Shown here: positions 1 to 27,528 of the stretch, one piece after another
Position numbering within the stretch: position 1 is the stretch's first letter
Layout of the letters: each line of letters opens with the position of its first letter
From: Nymphaea colorata
Taxonomy: Eukaryota > Streptophyta > Magnoliopsida > Nymphaeales > Nymphaeaceae
Reading direction: 5' to 3'
DNA: 64,000 bases
Assembly: GCF_008831285.2 (NCBI RefSeq)
Contig: NC_045145.1
Location: 19,404,802 to 19,468,801, forward strand
Program-made: the position numbers and the translations under genes
The notes under the pieces: model-generated
The model's database searches: none
What the model was told of the DNA's origin: nothing
What the model saw: the letters and a program-made list of their open reading frames with translations, nothing else

Positions 1-1174
1 CAACGCAGCAGCTTCGTGGAGGAGTCATCCACTGCTGCATGCTGCAGATTCAGTATTCATTTATTTCTAGTTCAAAACAGCACCACGTAACTCCCTCACT
101 AACTTTGGTCCACTAGTACTCAATTACACCAGCGGCAGCGACTTCTCATGTCACAGACCCGTCAACAGCAGTTGCTATGATCAGAAGGCATGAATGCATG
201 CATGGAAAGCGCAATCGTTCAGCAATATTCTCATAGAAAAGAAAAGAGGACGCCTCCCTTGATTAACAACTTCGTCGAGAACTTGCAACTCATTTTTTAC
301 TAACCCCGCTCACTTCAAACTCCAAAAAGTGGTCAGTCTTTAGGTACATATAAATAGTTGGTATTCATTCTACGTATACATTCAGGACAAGGCCGACAAG
401 AATATGAAGCCAGCAATTGATCTTCGTCATCACTCTGATTCCACTAAAGATTGATAAGATTAAAAGTAAATTAGCCATATCTGTATGTCTATTCAGTGTC
501 AGAATGATGTGTCCATGTAACAGGCCTCTGCAGTTGTTTTAGTCGACCTCCCTTTTGTTTTCTTCCGGTAAAATTTTTGTTTGTGATGGGATTGAGATTA
601 CATGCACTGATCAGACAAAATTTTCTTGATTGGTTTTCACTCCACTATTAGCAATAGCACTAGAGTAATACACAAGCTGATACGAGACACAACAACTGCA
701 TAATATTTCTCTGAGGGAAAAAAGAATGCTTGATACTTGGTTCGATATTTAGATTTTCTTTCTTTGTTTGTGATGAGGACATCCTCAATGATCTGATCAC
801 CACCTGGTAGTTATGCTCTGTTCGGTGAAAACTGAGACCTAATCCAATTAATGTTTGTGCTCCTTACATGGCCGTGTTTCGTTGAAACAAGAGGCAGTTG
901 GGTCAAACACCGACTGCACAAGCAAGCAACCATGCACCTGTGAGATAGGCATTTAACAAAAAAAAAATCTCCCCTTTTTGTTTTTGTCCTCACAGGGAGG
1001 CTCTTGCTCATTTTTAGCCACAGAATACACAACCTGCTTCAAATTGACAGTAGCTAGGACAAGATTTCATGCATAGAACACAAGTTTGTTCTTCAAAAAT
1101 CACCATCAATCTTTTGCCAAATGATGACATGAGCATTTTCTGCTGTGTTTCTTAATAATTAGTTGAATGCATGG
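1..1174. other. Intergenic spacer, no gene seen
   Basis: This AT-rich stretch has stop codons in all frames at short intervals and no recognisable domain, RNA gene or long repeat. Open frames here are below 75 codons and resemble nothing I know. It lies far upstream of SRP54. Confidence 0.6.
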
Positions 1175-1313
1175 CAGTAGCGGAGCTAATTGCCCAAATC
1201 AGCCTATCAAAAATTTTATTGGGATGACTCAAAAATTCTATATGTTGCCCACACTCTGACTTGAATTTGTAATTCTAGGGCCTCTCAGCCAAAAAAATTC
1301 TGGTTTCGCTGTG
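1175..1313. mobile_element. Possible relic of a hAT-type MITE
   Basis: The left edge reads CAGTAGCGGAGCTA and the reverse complement of the right edge reads CACAGCGAAACCAG. These resemble the imperfect terminal inverted repeats of the better preserved element at 59225-59419. The interior is AT-rich and non-coding. No clear 8-bp target duplication flanks it, so the call rests only on the ends. Confidence 0.3.
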
Positions 1314-1595
1314 TATGCACAGCAATACCAAGGACTACCAAACGTAGTGATTTGCATTACAGGGTCTTGTCAAGTCTTAGATAATGTTTTTAAATAGATT
1401 CAAGCCAGTGTCGTCTCTTGAGTTGATCTCATATAATCAATGAGGCCCAAGAACGTCAACGATGTTTACAATAATCACAGTCCGTCAACAAAAAAGGCCG
1501 GTAATTAAAGGTTCTAAATATATTTATAACATTGGTAATAGAGAGCTCCATGTTATTCTTTACTTGGGTTGTGCAAAAGCAAGGAGAGTTAGAGC

Positions 1596-2078
1596 TAGAG
1601 GTGAACAATGAGTCGGCTACTCGAGTTTGACTCGTTAAAGCTCGACTCGTGAATGAGTTTGAGCCGAATCATTTGCTTAATGAGTCGAACTCGAGGTCAT
1701 GAGCCGACTCGTTCAAATAATCGAGTTGAGTTCAAGTTCATTGAGCTCGACTTGACTTGAAAATGATGTGTAGCGCTTTTTTAAATATCCGACCTGTTTT
1801 TTTAATTAGAAAACCGGTATATTGACGTTAAATAATTATGTAAGTTTTTTCCAAAAGCTCATTCAAGTTTATCTAGGCTTAATTGAGTCGAGCTCGATTT
1901 ATGACAAAGTAATAGTTCATATATTCAAACGAGTTTGTTGAGCCTTCATTGAATCGAGCTCGACATGTAACTGCAGAGTTGAGCTGAACTACTTCTATCG
2001 AGCTATTTTTGAGCCAGAGGTGGAGATTTCATTAATCGAACTAAACTCAAGAAGACTGAACTCTCGTGCACGCCCTTA
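1596..2078. mobile_element. MITE, GAGCTCG-rich family, copy 1
   Basis: A 483-bp non-coding element with many GAGTCGAGCTCGA-like words. It begins TAGAGGTGAACA and ends GCACGCCCTTA. It is flanked by GTTAGAGC (1588-1595) and GTTGGAGC (2079-2086), which match at 7 of 8 bases and look like an 8-bp target duplication typical of hAT elements. A second copy with the same order of motifs lies at 57388-57883. It sits a few hundred bases upstream of the SRP54 leader exon, so it is effectively in that promoter. The superfamily assignment is an inference from the flanking duplication. Confidence 0.6.
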
Positions 2079-2511
2079 GTTGGAGCACCTAGCTGTCTCA
2101 AATGCATCAACATTCACAAGGGTCCGATCGGCTCACAAAATCGAGCGATTTTCATATATTAAATCTGCGCGTTGTCGAGACGGTAAAAATTCGCCGAGCC
2201 GCTCGCTTCTGCAGAACGATTCGGTGGTGCGCTCGAGTTGTTGCGGAGGGTCAATATTCCGTCTTACATAGTTACATCGTCCAGATTTATTGAATCGTCC
2301 GGATCATTCAAGAGAACGCACTGAACTGCAAGAGTCCGACCCTGTTAAAATCCTGGAGAGAAAAATAAGTTATCGACGGAGAAAGGGGCCTTCAACGAAA
2401 GTTCAACAGTTTCGTCGACGATTCTATTCGACTCTCGCGGATTCCGAGCGACACGATCGCATCTCTCTCTGCATCTTTGGCGCTTTTTGCGCAATCTTTT
2501 GATTATCTGAG

Positions 2512-3286
2512 GTAATTTTTCTGGGTCATTTAGGCCTTTTTTGCCTACCCAAACTTTCGATTCATTTGAACTAGGGCTCAATTCGGGGTTTTTTTTTTCA
2601 GTTGGTTCCGTTTCTTTTTTTTTTTTCGTTGTGGTTGCATCTGAATTAGGGCTCGATTTTGCGGTTTTGTTGGCCCTGTTAAATATTTTCTTCTTCTTTC
2701 TCTACGTTCATGAAAATATGCAGAACCAGCGGACAATGTCGTTAATGATGGTTCTTGTTTCTCACCGGTTTTATATTTGGTAGTTATCTTCTTCTGTTTT
2801 CTGAGGATCTAATTTTGCCTTGGAAGGGTTCCGTTGGCCGCCGCGCTTCTCTATAACCAACACGTTACTAATAGAAACACTACGAATCCATTTGATTGTA
2901 TGTCTTTGACTGGAAATATTGATTGTGGTTATATGTGACCATCGGTATCCTGTGTAGAACGGAATACTTAATTTCTGTCTTGGTGTCTTGGTTCTTGCTG
3001 AGTCATGAATCGGTTCTGCCATGTTACCTCAATGAATGGTTGCCTATCGGTCGATGAGCATGCTACAGGAGCAATAGTTGATCTTTCTACTTGAATGGTT
3101 CCCTTAAACTGTGAACTTTTCATTGGAGGGTGGTCTCCCAATGATTAGACTAGGCTAACAGAATGGCTTTCTTTCCCTTTTACGGAAACTCGAATGCTTT
3201 ACCGTAAGAAGTAATGTTGGTTATATTTACAAGAATGAACCACGATTCACTCTTTTCCCTATTTAACATTTTCAATTGTTGGGCAG
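2512..3286 (+). other. SRP54: SRP54 5'-UTR (leader) intron
   Basis: A splice donor TGAG|GTAATTT at 2511/2512 and an acceptor TTGGGCAG at 3286 bound a 775-bp intron. The upstream leader exon probably starts somewhere around 2.35-2.45 kb, in a stretch with CT-rich sequence. The second part of the leader, 3287-3319, runs directly into the SRP54 start codon. Leader introns often raise expression of plant housekeeping genes; that role is inferred here. The exact transcription start cannot be seen. Confidence 0.6.
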
Positions 3287-3319
3287 ATAACAGAAGGAGG
3301 TTATTTGAAATAAGAAAAG

Positions 3320-10614
<7,295 letters not shown>

Positions 10615-12327
10615 GAAATGCTGTATTTCTTTGGCATATTCTAGCCACATGTACCTTCACTGTCTTGGATGAGGTCTCATAACATCATGCACTTGGATCA
10701 AGTGGAGGTCGGATAATTGGGTCGTGGCTCCATTATTGGGCATCTATCATTGAAACCGTGCGGTTAATAGATCGATGAGTGGATTGATGAAGGTAGGGCA
10801 CCAGTTCTGAAGATGCCTCATAGGGAGGATCACGCTAATCGTCAGATTTCTTCCTGAGTTCTGCCCTTGTTTCGCTCACAAAGTCTAACATTTTTTGTGT
10901 AGAATTTTTTGCCCTCCTAGTTGCTAGAGGTCAATCTCGGGCTTTTTATTGTAGATGTTTTTACATGCAAGATTCTACCAATTGTTTGTGCCTTTAGAGC
11001 TTGGTATTTGATTATTGGTGTGAAGCCAACAAAGTAGCAGATACAATTTCAAGGAAAACTCGATTTAAAGTATATACTCGTCATTGCATATAATCACTAA
11101 TACGATATGTGGATCTCGGTTAACAGCATTGTCAAAGGTTACAGCAATCCAAAACGGATTTGTGCATATTTCTTGCTAAAATTATCGCAGCTCGTGCTTT
11201 GTTACCTAGTTTTTGAAATTTCTATCATCTGAACATGTTTAAAGCACATTTCATTCGTATCTGCCGTTGCCTTGGAATTCTCCAAAAACAATTTCAGAAA
11301 ACAATGAACCTCCTGCGTACACGCCAAGACAATACAGAACCGGAGAACATAATCCCTGTAGTCGGTTTGTCAGGCAGCCCATAAGATTATGCAAGAGGCA
11401 CACCCCGAGGGCTGAACATTTTTTCAGAAGGACAAACTCTGAACGTCCATTCACTAAACACAGGGCTTCTGTTGGCAACTGCCAATGAGAAATTAAGGGC
11501 AGACCAGCCCAGCGATAAGAGTTACTAGTGATCCCAAGGTCGTTGGTATAGTGGGACAAGGCCTTGGCCCTAGACAGTATCTAACCTTTGAGACCCCACC
11601 CTTTGTGCAAGCTGTAGCTCCTAAGATCAGGGCTGACATGTGGCTTTAAGTGGATAGGACAAGTGGCAGCTTAGAGTCTTGGATTTAGAAAAGCAACTGT
11701 CATACAGTCATCATATAGTCAATCTGCAGAGTCATAAAAAACGAGGTCATCATCAAAGAACAAGAACTTCCATTTTATATGCTCTCAGGATATCTTTAAA
11801 AATCAATCAACAAACGAGCTTAAAGATCCAGGTCTAGTTACCAATTCATACAAGAAAAGAAAAGAAGAAGAAAATGGCGATCCTAAAATGAAATAAGAAC
11901 AGGACAGCAGTCGACGTCAGGCACCACGTCAAGGGAACCACCCAACGGCTCTCTCCAAACGTGAAGTGCCCACAGCATCGGGTGAGGTATGCATCATAAC
12001 AATCTAAACCTCAAGGTGCAGATCAACTTAATGCTTTACATACGTGCATTTATATAATAAACAAAAGCAACTTCGTTTCCATAGTTCTGATATGTTTGGG
12101 TATGGAGTTTATTCGATAAACTTAGTAAGGACAAAAGTTCCAGAACGTGAAGCTTGTAGGCAACCTAATAGGGTTTATGCAACTAATCACTCACCATTAC
12201 TGTCGAGGCCCTACAAGATCGGATGCAACGTTTTTGCTTTCTCTGTTCCCCCACGGAGGAGGTAACAACGCCCATATTGTTAGCAAAACAGACAATGATG
12301 TCAGCAGCAAAATCGTGGTGCAAATCT
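10615..12327. other. Convergent 3' regions of SRP54 and DCP5
   Basis: The SRP54 3'-UTR probably occupies the first few hundred bases, and the DCP5 3'-UTR the last few hundred before 12328. The two genes converge here. Between them there is no supported gene: the open frames on both strands at about 11.25-11.56 kb overlap each other and match no family I know. Confidence 0.6.
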
Positions 12328-20362
<8,035 letters not shown>

Positions 20363-22348
20363 CCCCTTTCTCTCTTCACTTCTTCTCTTCCTTACACCTC
20401 CTTCCTCCCCACTTACTTAGTTTCTCGAGTTCTTCCACTGATCCACCACAGCGACCCCACTCCCTCTGGTTCTTGGAGTGCAGTAAGCACAGATGTTTAG
20501 ATCCCCTCAAACCCCAAATTCTCTGGGTCCCCTTCCTCCAATTTCCCCCACCTGATGCACACGGATTTACGGACGCAGGAGGTAACATATAATTTGGATG
20601 GAGGAGGATCACAGCCTTTGGATTTTACTTTTGACTGTTCAGATTGAGGATCACAGGATTCTCTTAAATTTGGTGAAAAGAATTATGTTAGGACATTGAG
20701 ATGTGATTGGAGAAACCATTCTGGTACAAAGTTTCTATATCAACGGGAAATGCCTTACCTTTGGGTGTGGCACTAGGCTTGCCAAGAAAACTTACTTTTT
20801 AATTTCTATAAACACAATATTATTAGCATTTAATAGAGAGAGAGTAAGAGAGACATAGACTCAGCTGTTACAATTATAAAGATCTTTTTCTGTTGTTTCA
20901 ACATATGGATATCGTTTTAGTATCATCTATATTTAAATTATTAGCTTATGTAAAGGTGAATACCATTTGAACTCTAGATTCGATTAAGTTCATGCCTTTT
21001 AGGCAAATGAGTTTTAGATCATAATTTGGTTGCTTGTTGGTCGAGTTCTTGCTTGCTCTAAAAGTAGCCTGCTGGTAAGTGCACGAGAGTCCAGGAAAAA
21101 TCCAAGCTCAGATGCTTCTTCAGTCTTTTCCATCTGGTGCTAAACTTACCACCTTTCACATACCTACAATTTCGAGCATCTTAACTTCTCCCATCCCTTC
21201 AAATTGAAGGGAACTGTTCACATTGAAGTTGAGAAGCACGAAATGCTCATCAAATGTACATGTATTATTACTTGCTTCTCCTCGATGTATGACAAACGAT
21301 GAATCTTTGAAATTTTTGGTGAGTACATAGTCCAGTACAGTAAATTCATCGTCTGTCTTCACGGTTGCAAACTCATTTTAAACTACCAACTTTTTCTTGG
21401 CTTTTGCCCGCTTCTTGTTTTCTTTGTTCGGCACAGGAGGGAGTTAAGCAGGGATCTGCATGCACTAGGGATTCTTCTGTGCCACTGTGTGAGACCTGGA
21501 AGACTTGGAAGCCGTTCAAATGGCATTACTTTCGTTGCATTCTGAAAGCGCTGTAAAGCCTGTTACTGTGAGCAGCTACTATTCCTACTCTCCCTGCCAG
21601 CTTCCACTGGAAGATAAACGCACCAGATTCACGTCCTATAGAAAGTTCCATTGGTTATAACCAGAAGTAAACATCTGGAGAATCCATTTGACACTCGCAT
21701 ACAAGACCGCAAGGCCGAATTCATGAACTTTTAGGCATGATTTGTCTGGGACCTTTGTTTTGTTTTTTTTCTTCTTTTTTTTTTTTGGTCTTCTTCATTT
21801 TTATGCTATTTTACCCCACTATCTCTTTTTCTTCACTTACTCCTTCTTCTGCTTTTCTTTTATTCCCCTGATTTTTTTTTGTTCCCATTCTCTATTTTCT
21901 TTCTCATTTTCTTCTCCAGGATCGGCACACAAATGTATTCCTCAAGTGGGGGAATGATATTGACGGCTAGCAGTAGAATGCCGACATCGAGTTCAATCCT
22001 CCTTGTGTTGATGAATAAGTCTTGATTTTCCCTCTTTATCATTTTTTCTTTGTTTCTTTATTCTCCATTTTTTTTCTCTTTTTTTCCTATTTGTTTGTTA
22101 CCCTAATTTCTTCTTCATTTGAAGCTATTTGTATTATATTTTTTTTATTATTGCACAGATACTCAGTCTGTTGGCTCCTGCTGATCCACATTAGGTTCTT
22201 GATTGTTCTGCGATCCTCCACCAGTTTAAAAGAAATATCCCAAGTGAAATTAATTAATTCACTTTCATTTAAAAAGTTTCCAATTAACTAAGTAAGAGAA
22301 GCATTTGTGACTACCCCAAGGAACTTAATGTAACTATTCATGCTAGGG
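20363..22348. other. DCP5 promoter region and spacer
   Basis: The first few hundred bases upstream of 20362 on the minus strand form the likely DCP5 5'-UTR and promoter. The rest is AT-rich spacer with poly-T runs around 21.75-22.15 kb. No open frame here has recognisable domains and I see no RNA gene. Confidence 0.55.
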
Positions 22349-22512
22349 CAAGGGAAGAGCATAATTTTTTTTATGAGGATGGCAGAATTAAGGTTTCTAA
22401 ATTTTGATACGAGTCGAAATATCATTTTTCAAAATTTTTATATAAGACAAGTAAAATTTTTTAAAATTTACATGTAAATTTTTTTAAAAAAAAATTGAGG
22501 TGGGGCGAAATA
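22349..22512. mobile_element. Truncated hAT-type MITE, reverse orientation
   Basis: Read forward, this begins CAAGGGAAGAGC and then matches, block by block, the reverse complement of the element at 59225-59419. Shared blocks include ATTTACATGTAAA, AAATTTTTATATA and TTGAGGTGG. Similarity stops near 22512, so one terminus is missing and no target duplication is visible. Confidence 0.55.
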
Positions 22513-25137
22513 GTTTAATTTGGTATTTAATTGTTTTATTATTAATCAACGTCAATATTTACACCAGTTTCCTGAGTAAGAAGATAGTTTTTTTTGAAAT
22601 GTTTGTTTTGAGAATATAGTGTTCTTCTTATAAAGGGGTTTTAGTAAATGATGTTTCTAAAAGGGTTTAGGTCAAAAAATTTTATATCAAAGATCATTGA
22701 AAAGGGAAATTATGCCGGACGAAGATCCATATGTTATACCAAAATTGCTCACCATGTGCATTATTTGATCATCAAAACAACAAATGTTCATGCAGCATTG
22801 AACTTGTAGTATTACTCTTTCTCCATGTACTCAGACTTGGAGAATATCCTACTTGCACTCTTTCTTGTTATGTCAACCAAGAAACTTAAGAGTGAAAAAG
22901 AAATGGCAGAAAAAAAAAATAATAATTTACCGGCCAATAAAATCCAGAAACCATATAATAAAACAAAAAAAATGAGTTCCTTCAAACGGATTCCTGCCTC
23001 TTGTTGCCTATTGCAAGAGTATTCCCCCTCTCCAGGATCTTAATGCATGCTTTCTATCTAAAGGATCATTTTTTTCTAGAGCTCATCAGGCAAATCACTC
23101 TTAAATACCAACCATGCTTCATTTGTATATTTATCACTATAATTTATAATTAAGAAAATGAGAGCTACTTATGTTTTTGTAGGAAAGATAGACTTAAGCA
23201 GGCCACCTACATCTAAATCACTTTTTTTTTTTTTTTTTATCTCCTGCAAATTGAAAATCTTAAATCCTACACCTACTTAGTTAGAATGGAGCCCCTAAAA
23301 ATTGGTATGTTTGTTAAGACAAGCTATATTTTCTTCTCATTCTTTTAATAGTAACTGTGTTATTATTATATTTTTTAATCTAGTGAACCTCTTTGGAATT
23401 TTTAAGAAATGCATCAATAACCAGCTAACACAGGGCCAGCAGGTATCATCTAAGGATCAAACAGACCATAAATTAATGAGGAAAGCATGATTAATCTGCA
23501 AGGTAAATAAGGAGAGGAGAGTGAGCTTCTGAAAGGAACCTAAAGGCTAAGAGATGTCCGTGGGTCTGATTTATCGATTTAAAGACACAAGCTGGATCCA
23601 GTTAGTTGCAGTTACCAAATAATTAATTGGATTTGGTCTGCAAACACGGTTGCTGACCAAATCGGACTCCATTTATCATCTGATCGGGAAATCTGACAGG
23701 AATGTGGATGACTATTTGCAAACGTTGAAAGATCTTTGGTTAGTGGGACTCAAATTAAAAAATAAATAAATATTTGAGTCTAAATACGAATCCGAATCCG
23801 AATCCGAATCTAAGTAGGCGCCAACGGCAGACAATCTGAAGCAAGTAGTAGCGGTCAGCATGTGTGTATAACAAGCAAATTTAGCCAGACCTTTGCCCAG
23901 AATGTGTTTGTAAGAAAAAGTGAAGATCATTAATTTATGGCGAATACTTCCAGAGTCAATCAAATCTAATAAAGCTTTTACTTAGTAGCATCCATAGAAA
24001 TCAAACTGAAAGCACGTCGTTAATGCGATGCTCAAATTGAAGGGTGTACCGTAGAACCACCCAAATGCCGAAGCAACTTTGGAAACTAGAAGCCGAGAAA
24101 AGGGTTTTGCTTTGCATCTCGCGAACCACCTAATAAAGCTTTCCCTTTAAATTGAATACAATATTGAAGAGGGGGCCGATGGCCCATGAAAAAAGTAGTT
24201 TTAGCTCTTAACTCGTATCGGCATAAATCGGGGACTGGTAGTTTACGGGTTCGGGGTGCAAAAGGGCTAGATCCAGAGCAGCTTCCACTATATCTAAGTC
24301 CGAATCAGGTAATACTGTTGTTGGATCCAAATCCAGAAAAAAGAATCAATTAATTCTACCTGAATTCAGGCATATATTAGTTCATGAGCTCATATCCACT
24401 GCATGTGATGAGCAAGTGGTAAGAAAAAAAAATGTTAAGAATATCAAGTTGAAGATCCTTAATCAAGTCACAAGGTTGTCATTTAGTTGCTCGTTTTATC
24501 ATGACGTTACAAGGCTCAACGGTTAGGCTGATGATCTCTCCCGACTTAAAATTTAATAAAAAAAAGGGTTGACCAAAAACAAAGCTCAAAACATGTTGGA
24601 TCTGATGAAAAATGGCAGGAATTCATATTCACAACAGACTTCAATCCAGATCAATACAAAGTCATATCTTTGGATACTAATCGAAATCTAAAATTAGATT
24701 CGATCAGAGAGACCGGAAATCGAATTGAATATCCGATTAAAAGCCACCCTTTTCAACTTCTAATCGAATTGCGGAGCCTAGAGACTCCAACCTGGCGATC
24801 CAACCAAGAAAAATTTTGGCCTTTCGCTTTACGCTTGTTTCACGTGGCATTGAATTTGCAAACAAAATTTAACCATTAAACTCTTTCTAGATTCAGATCT
24901 GGCTTATAGATAATGGACAAAACCATCTTGCTCCTACTTGCTGTTGCTAAATTCGTTCTTTTTTCAAGTCCTATACTCTGCAGCTTCAGCTCGTTGAAGA
25001 AATGGTGCCCATAAGAGTTGAATCCTGAGACCCTTTCTCACTCTACCAACTCCTTTTGATCTAAAATTGGTCTCCTTCAGAAAATGAAAAAACCACAGAG
25101 AGTTAGCTTCACACAAATGGTTTTCAAATGATATGAG
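22513..25137. other. AT-rich spacer without a supported gene
   Basis: No convincing open frame or RNA gene. A short CCGAAT-type tandem (four units) lies at about 23787-23812, and poly-T occurs at 23222-23240. Words such as GGATCC, GATTCG and ATCCGA recur at 24.2-24.8 kb, like those in the element at 62728-62995, and may be eroded transposon sequence. Confidence 0.5.
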
Positions 25138-25400
25138 TCCCATCTGCCATGCTGAGTCTGTCGACAAGATGCGAAATTAGTGTACCAATTGCCCCAGACT
25201 TAGGGATGGACTTGAAAAACTCATTATTTTTTCGTGTCAGTTCCTTATTTGATTCTGTTAACCATGGTTAAAGTAATAAAACGATGAACGTGTTAAGATG
25301 TATCAATCCCATCTGCCATGCTGAGTCTGTCGACAAGATGCGAAATTAGTGTACCAATTGCCCTAGACTTAGGAATGGACTTCATTGTTTTTTCGTGTCA
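25138..25400. repeat. Near-exact direct repeat of about 95-100 bp
   Basis: The blocks 25138-25239 and 25307-25400 share a 57-base identical start (TCCCATCTGCCATGCTGAGT onward), then differ by a few substitutions and a short deletion. They are separated by about 67 bp. No coding content or terminal repeats were seen. It looks like a recent local duplication. Confidence 0.85.
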
Positions 25401-26736
25401 TGATCAGAGTAGTTGTAGCATCGCCTTCAGCCCTAGTGGGGTTTAAAATTTCAAGCCTGCAAAACGGGGAGCGCCTGCCTGAAGAAATACTGGTGAGATC
25501 CTTTAACAGATTCCCTGCTTTGATGTTGCAGCAACCAAGGTGAAAAGGGGTAGGAGTTTGGTGTTAGGAGAATGGATGTTGTCTCCAGGTAGATGTGATG
25601 ATCGCAGCCCATATGTTTGTTTTAATTTTCCTGTAAGAAGTCAATAAAAGGTTGAATTACATCGTCCAGAAAGGAGGAGGAGCACCGAGAAAGTGGGGGA
25701 GCGGAAAGAATGAAGCAGCAGCTGGGGCCTAAGCTGAACTGTTTCCAATGCAGTCAAACTCAGTACCTTTCGTAACCGAAGCCTCTTCCCGATCACGCAT
25801 GGCGCATCTATCTGCAATGACGCGAAAACCAACAGATTCTTAGCATTAGAATATTGCCATGCTTAACCTCCCCCTCTATTTTTTCCTTCTGGTTGGTGGG
25901 GCTGCTCACCTTCTTTTGGTCAGGTCTTGAGCCGCGGCAGCGATACCAGCAAACCAACCAACCATCTTCCACTGATGCTGTTGAATGCTGCTTCTGCTGC
26001 TCTTGCTGCTGCTGCTGTTCCACCAAAGGGATCTGCTATCCTTATCACTCACGACGAGTTTACTTCGTTGCCCTCGCTTTTAGTCCTTAAGATAGACAAA
26101 GTTTAAAGCTACCTACCAATCAAAAGTCTTATGGCTAATTTCCCCTTAACAGAAAAACCGGGAGTTTGGTTGTGCATTTTGCTTGGTGAGCAGCAGCTCC
26201 ACGTTAATGACCAATAGAAGACGTTCATGCCGCTGCCGTAATCTTTCTATGTTATGTCACACAAGCTAAAGCGATAAGCCAACTTATTGATTCAATAGGT
26301 AATAAGTTAGATAGTCTTAAGAACCGCGCTTGTTCATGACGCATTGTCTGTAAACGAGTCGAACGGCATAAAGAAATGGTTGTTGGAATCAATGGTATTC
26401 CACTAAAGCCATTTGAGAACTCAAGGGGCCTTTCGGAATTTCGTGCGCAGAGCAGAGGAGGAGTCCCCTTGTGTTTTTTTAAAAGCACAGTTGATCGAAG
26501 AGCCGAGGTCCACGCCTCCAATGGAAAAATCCCCACTATAGTTGAAAGCCCCATTTGGCCAAACCTCACCGCATTTGTGTACTTCCCCCGCTTCCCAATT
26601 ACACTTTTAAAAGCGGCCTCGGAAGCAAAGCCCGAAGCAGAGAAAAGCACAAGGAAGAGTGCGTCTTGGTTCTGTTTCTTTCTTCGTTTCTTCGACTGCA
26701 TTGTGTGAAGAAGAGAGGAGAGATAGGGAGTGGATC
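25401..26736. other. Spacer and upstream region of the MIZ1-like gene
   Basis: A short CAG/CTG-rich run lies near 25,990-26,020. On the minus strand two short open pieces, about 26035-25913 and 25811-25641, could be joined by good splice signals, but no ATG opens the first piece and I recognise no domain. A 110-codon frame at 26376-26708 (+) ends 28 bp before the MIZ1-like start and could be an upstream ORF if transcription begins far enough upstream. Confidence 0.45.
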
Positions 26737-27528
26737 ATGGCAGCGGTGGATCAATCATCTTCTTCATCAAGGCGGTATTTTGATTGGTACCCACTTGAGG
26801 AGACGGCCATAGACACCGAACCGGCGGTTGCCCTCCTGCCCTCTGACTTCCACCACTCATTCGACGCCCTTAGCGTGAGCGAAGACGGCGATGACACTCT
26901 GGCGTTGAGGCCTCTGATGAGGCGGCCGACGCCGAAGAAGAAGGTAAGGAAGGTCCTGAAATCTGTGATCAACAGCGTCATCTCCTGCAACAGGCACCCT
27001 TCCTCCTTGGACCACCCTACCCTGGGAAGCAGGGTCATCGGCACCCTCTTTGGCTACCGCAAGGGCCACGTCCATTTCGCCTTCCAGAGCGACCCCGGCT
27101 CGATACCCGCCCTGCTCGTAGAGCTAGCCACGCCGACGTGCTGCCTCGTCAAGGAGATGGCTTCCGGTCTGGTAAGGATCGCGCTCGAGTGCGAGCGCGA
27201 GCGCAGTGGGTGCGGGGGCCAGAAGGGTCGCAGCAGAGGGAGGCCGCTGCTGCAGGAGCCGGTCTGGAGGACTTACTGCAATGGCAGGAAGAGTGGGTAC
27301 GCCGTGGCGAGGGAGTGCACGATGGGGGACATGAGGGTGCTAAGGTCGGTGCAGGCCATCACCATGGGTGCAGGGGTGCTGCCTGGTTCAGGGCCAGAAG
27401 GTGAGCTCATGTACATGAGAGCGCGGTTCGAGAGGGTGGTGGGCTCGAGGGACTCGGAAGCGTTCTACATGATAAACCCCGATGGGACAGGCGGACCCGA
27501 GCTCAGCATCTTTCTCCTCAGAGTCTGA
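26737..27528 (+). CDS. MIZU-KUSSEI1-like protein (DUF617)
   Basis: Intronless gene for a 263-aa protein of the land-plant MIZ1/DUF617 family. The founding member in Arabidopsis is needed for root hydrotropism and acts at the ER membrane; the role of this paralogue is not known. The family domain covers about residues 95-263. It begins with SRVIGTLFGYRKGHVHFAFQ, continues through PALLVELATPT and WRTYCNGRKSGYAVAREC, and ends FYMINPDGTGGPELSIFLLRV-like close to the stop. The N-terminus is Ser-rich and acidic with a basic patch, PTPKKKVRKVLKSV. The chosen ATG gives MAAVDQSS; the frame is open further upstream but has no other ATG before it. GC content is clearly higher than in the surrounding spacer, as is common for intronless plant genes. 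Confidence 0.93.
   Translation: MAAVDQSSSSSRRYFDWYPLEETAIDTEPAVALLPSDFHHSFDALSVSEDGDDTLALRPLMRRPTPKKKVRKVLKSVINSVISCNRHPSSLDHPTLGSRVIGTLFGYRKGHVHFAFQSDPGSIPALLVELATPTCCLVKEMASGLVRIALECERERSGCGGQKGRSRGRPLLQEPVWRTYCNGRKSGYAVARECTMGDMRVLRSVQAITMGAGVLPGSGPEGELMYMRARFERVVGSRDSEAFYMINPDGTGGPELSIFLLRV

Noticed and set aside
23715-23830. Asp-Ser repeat protein on the minus strand
   Set aside because: It is the translation of a short CCGAAT-type tandem repeat in spacer.
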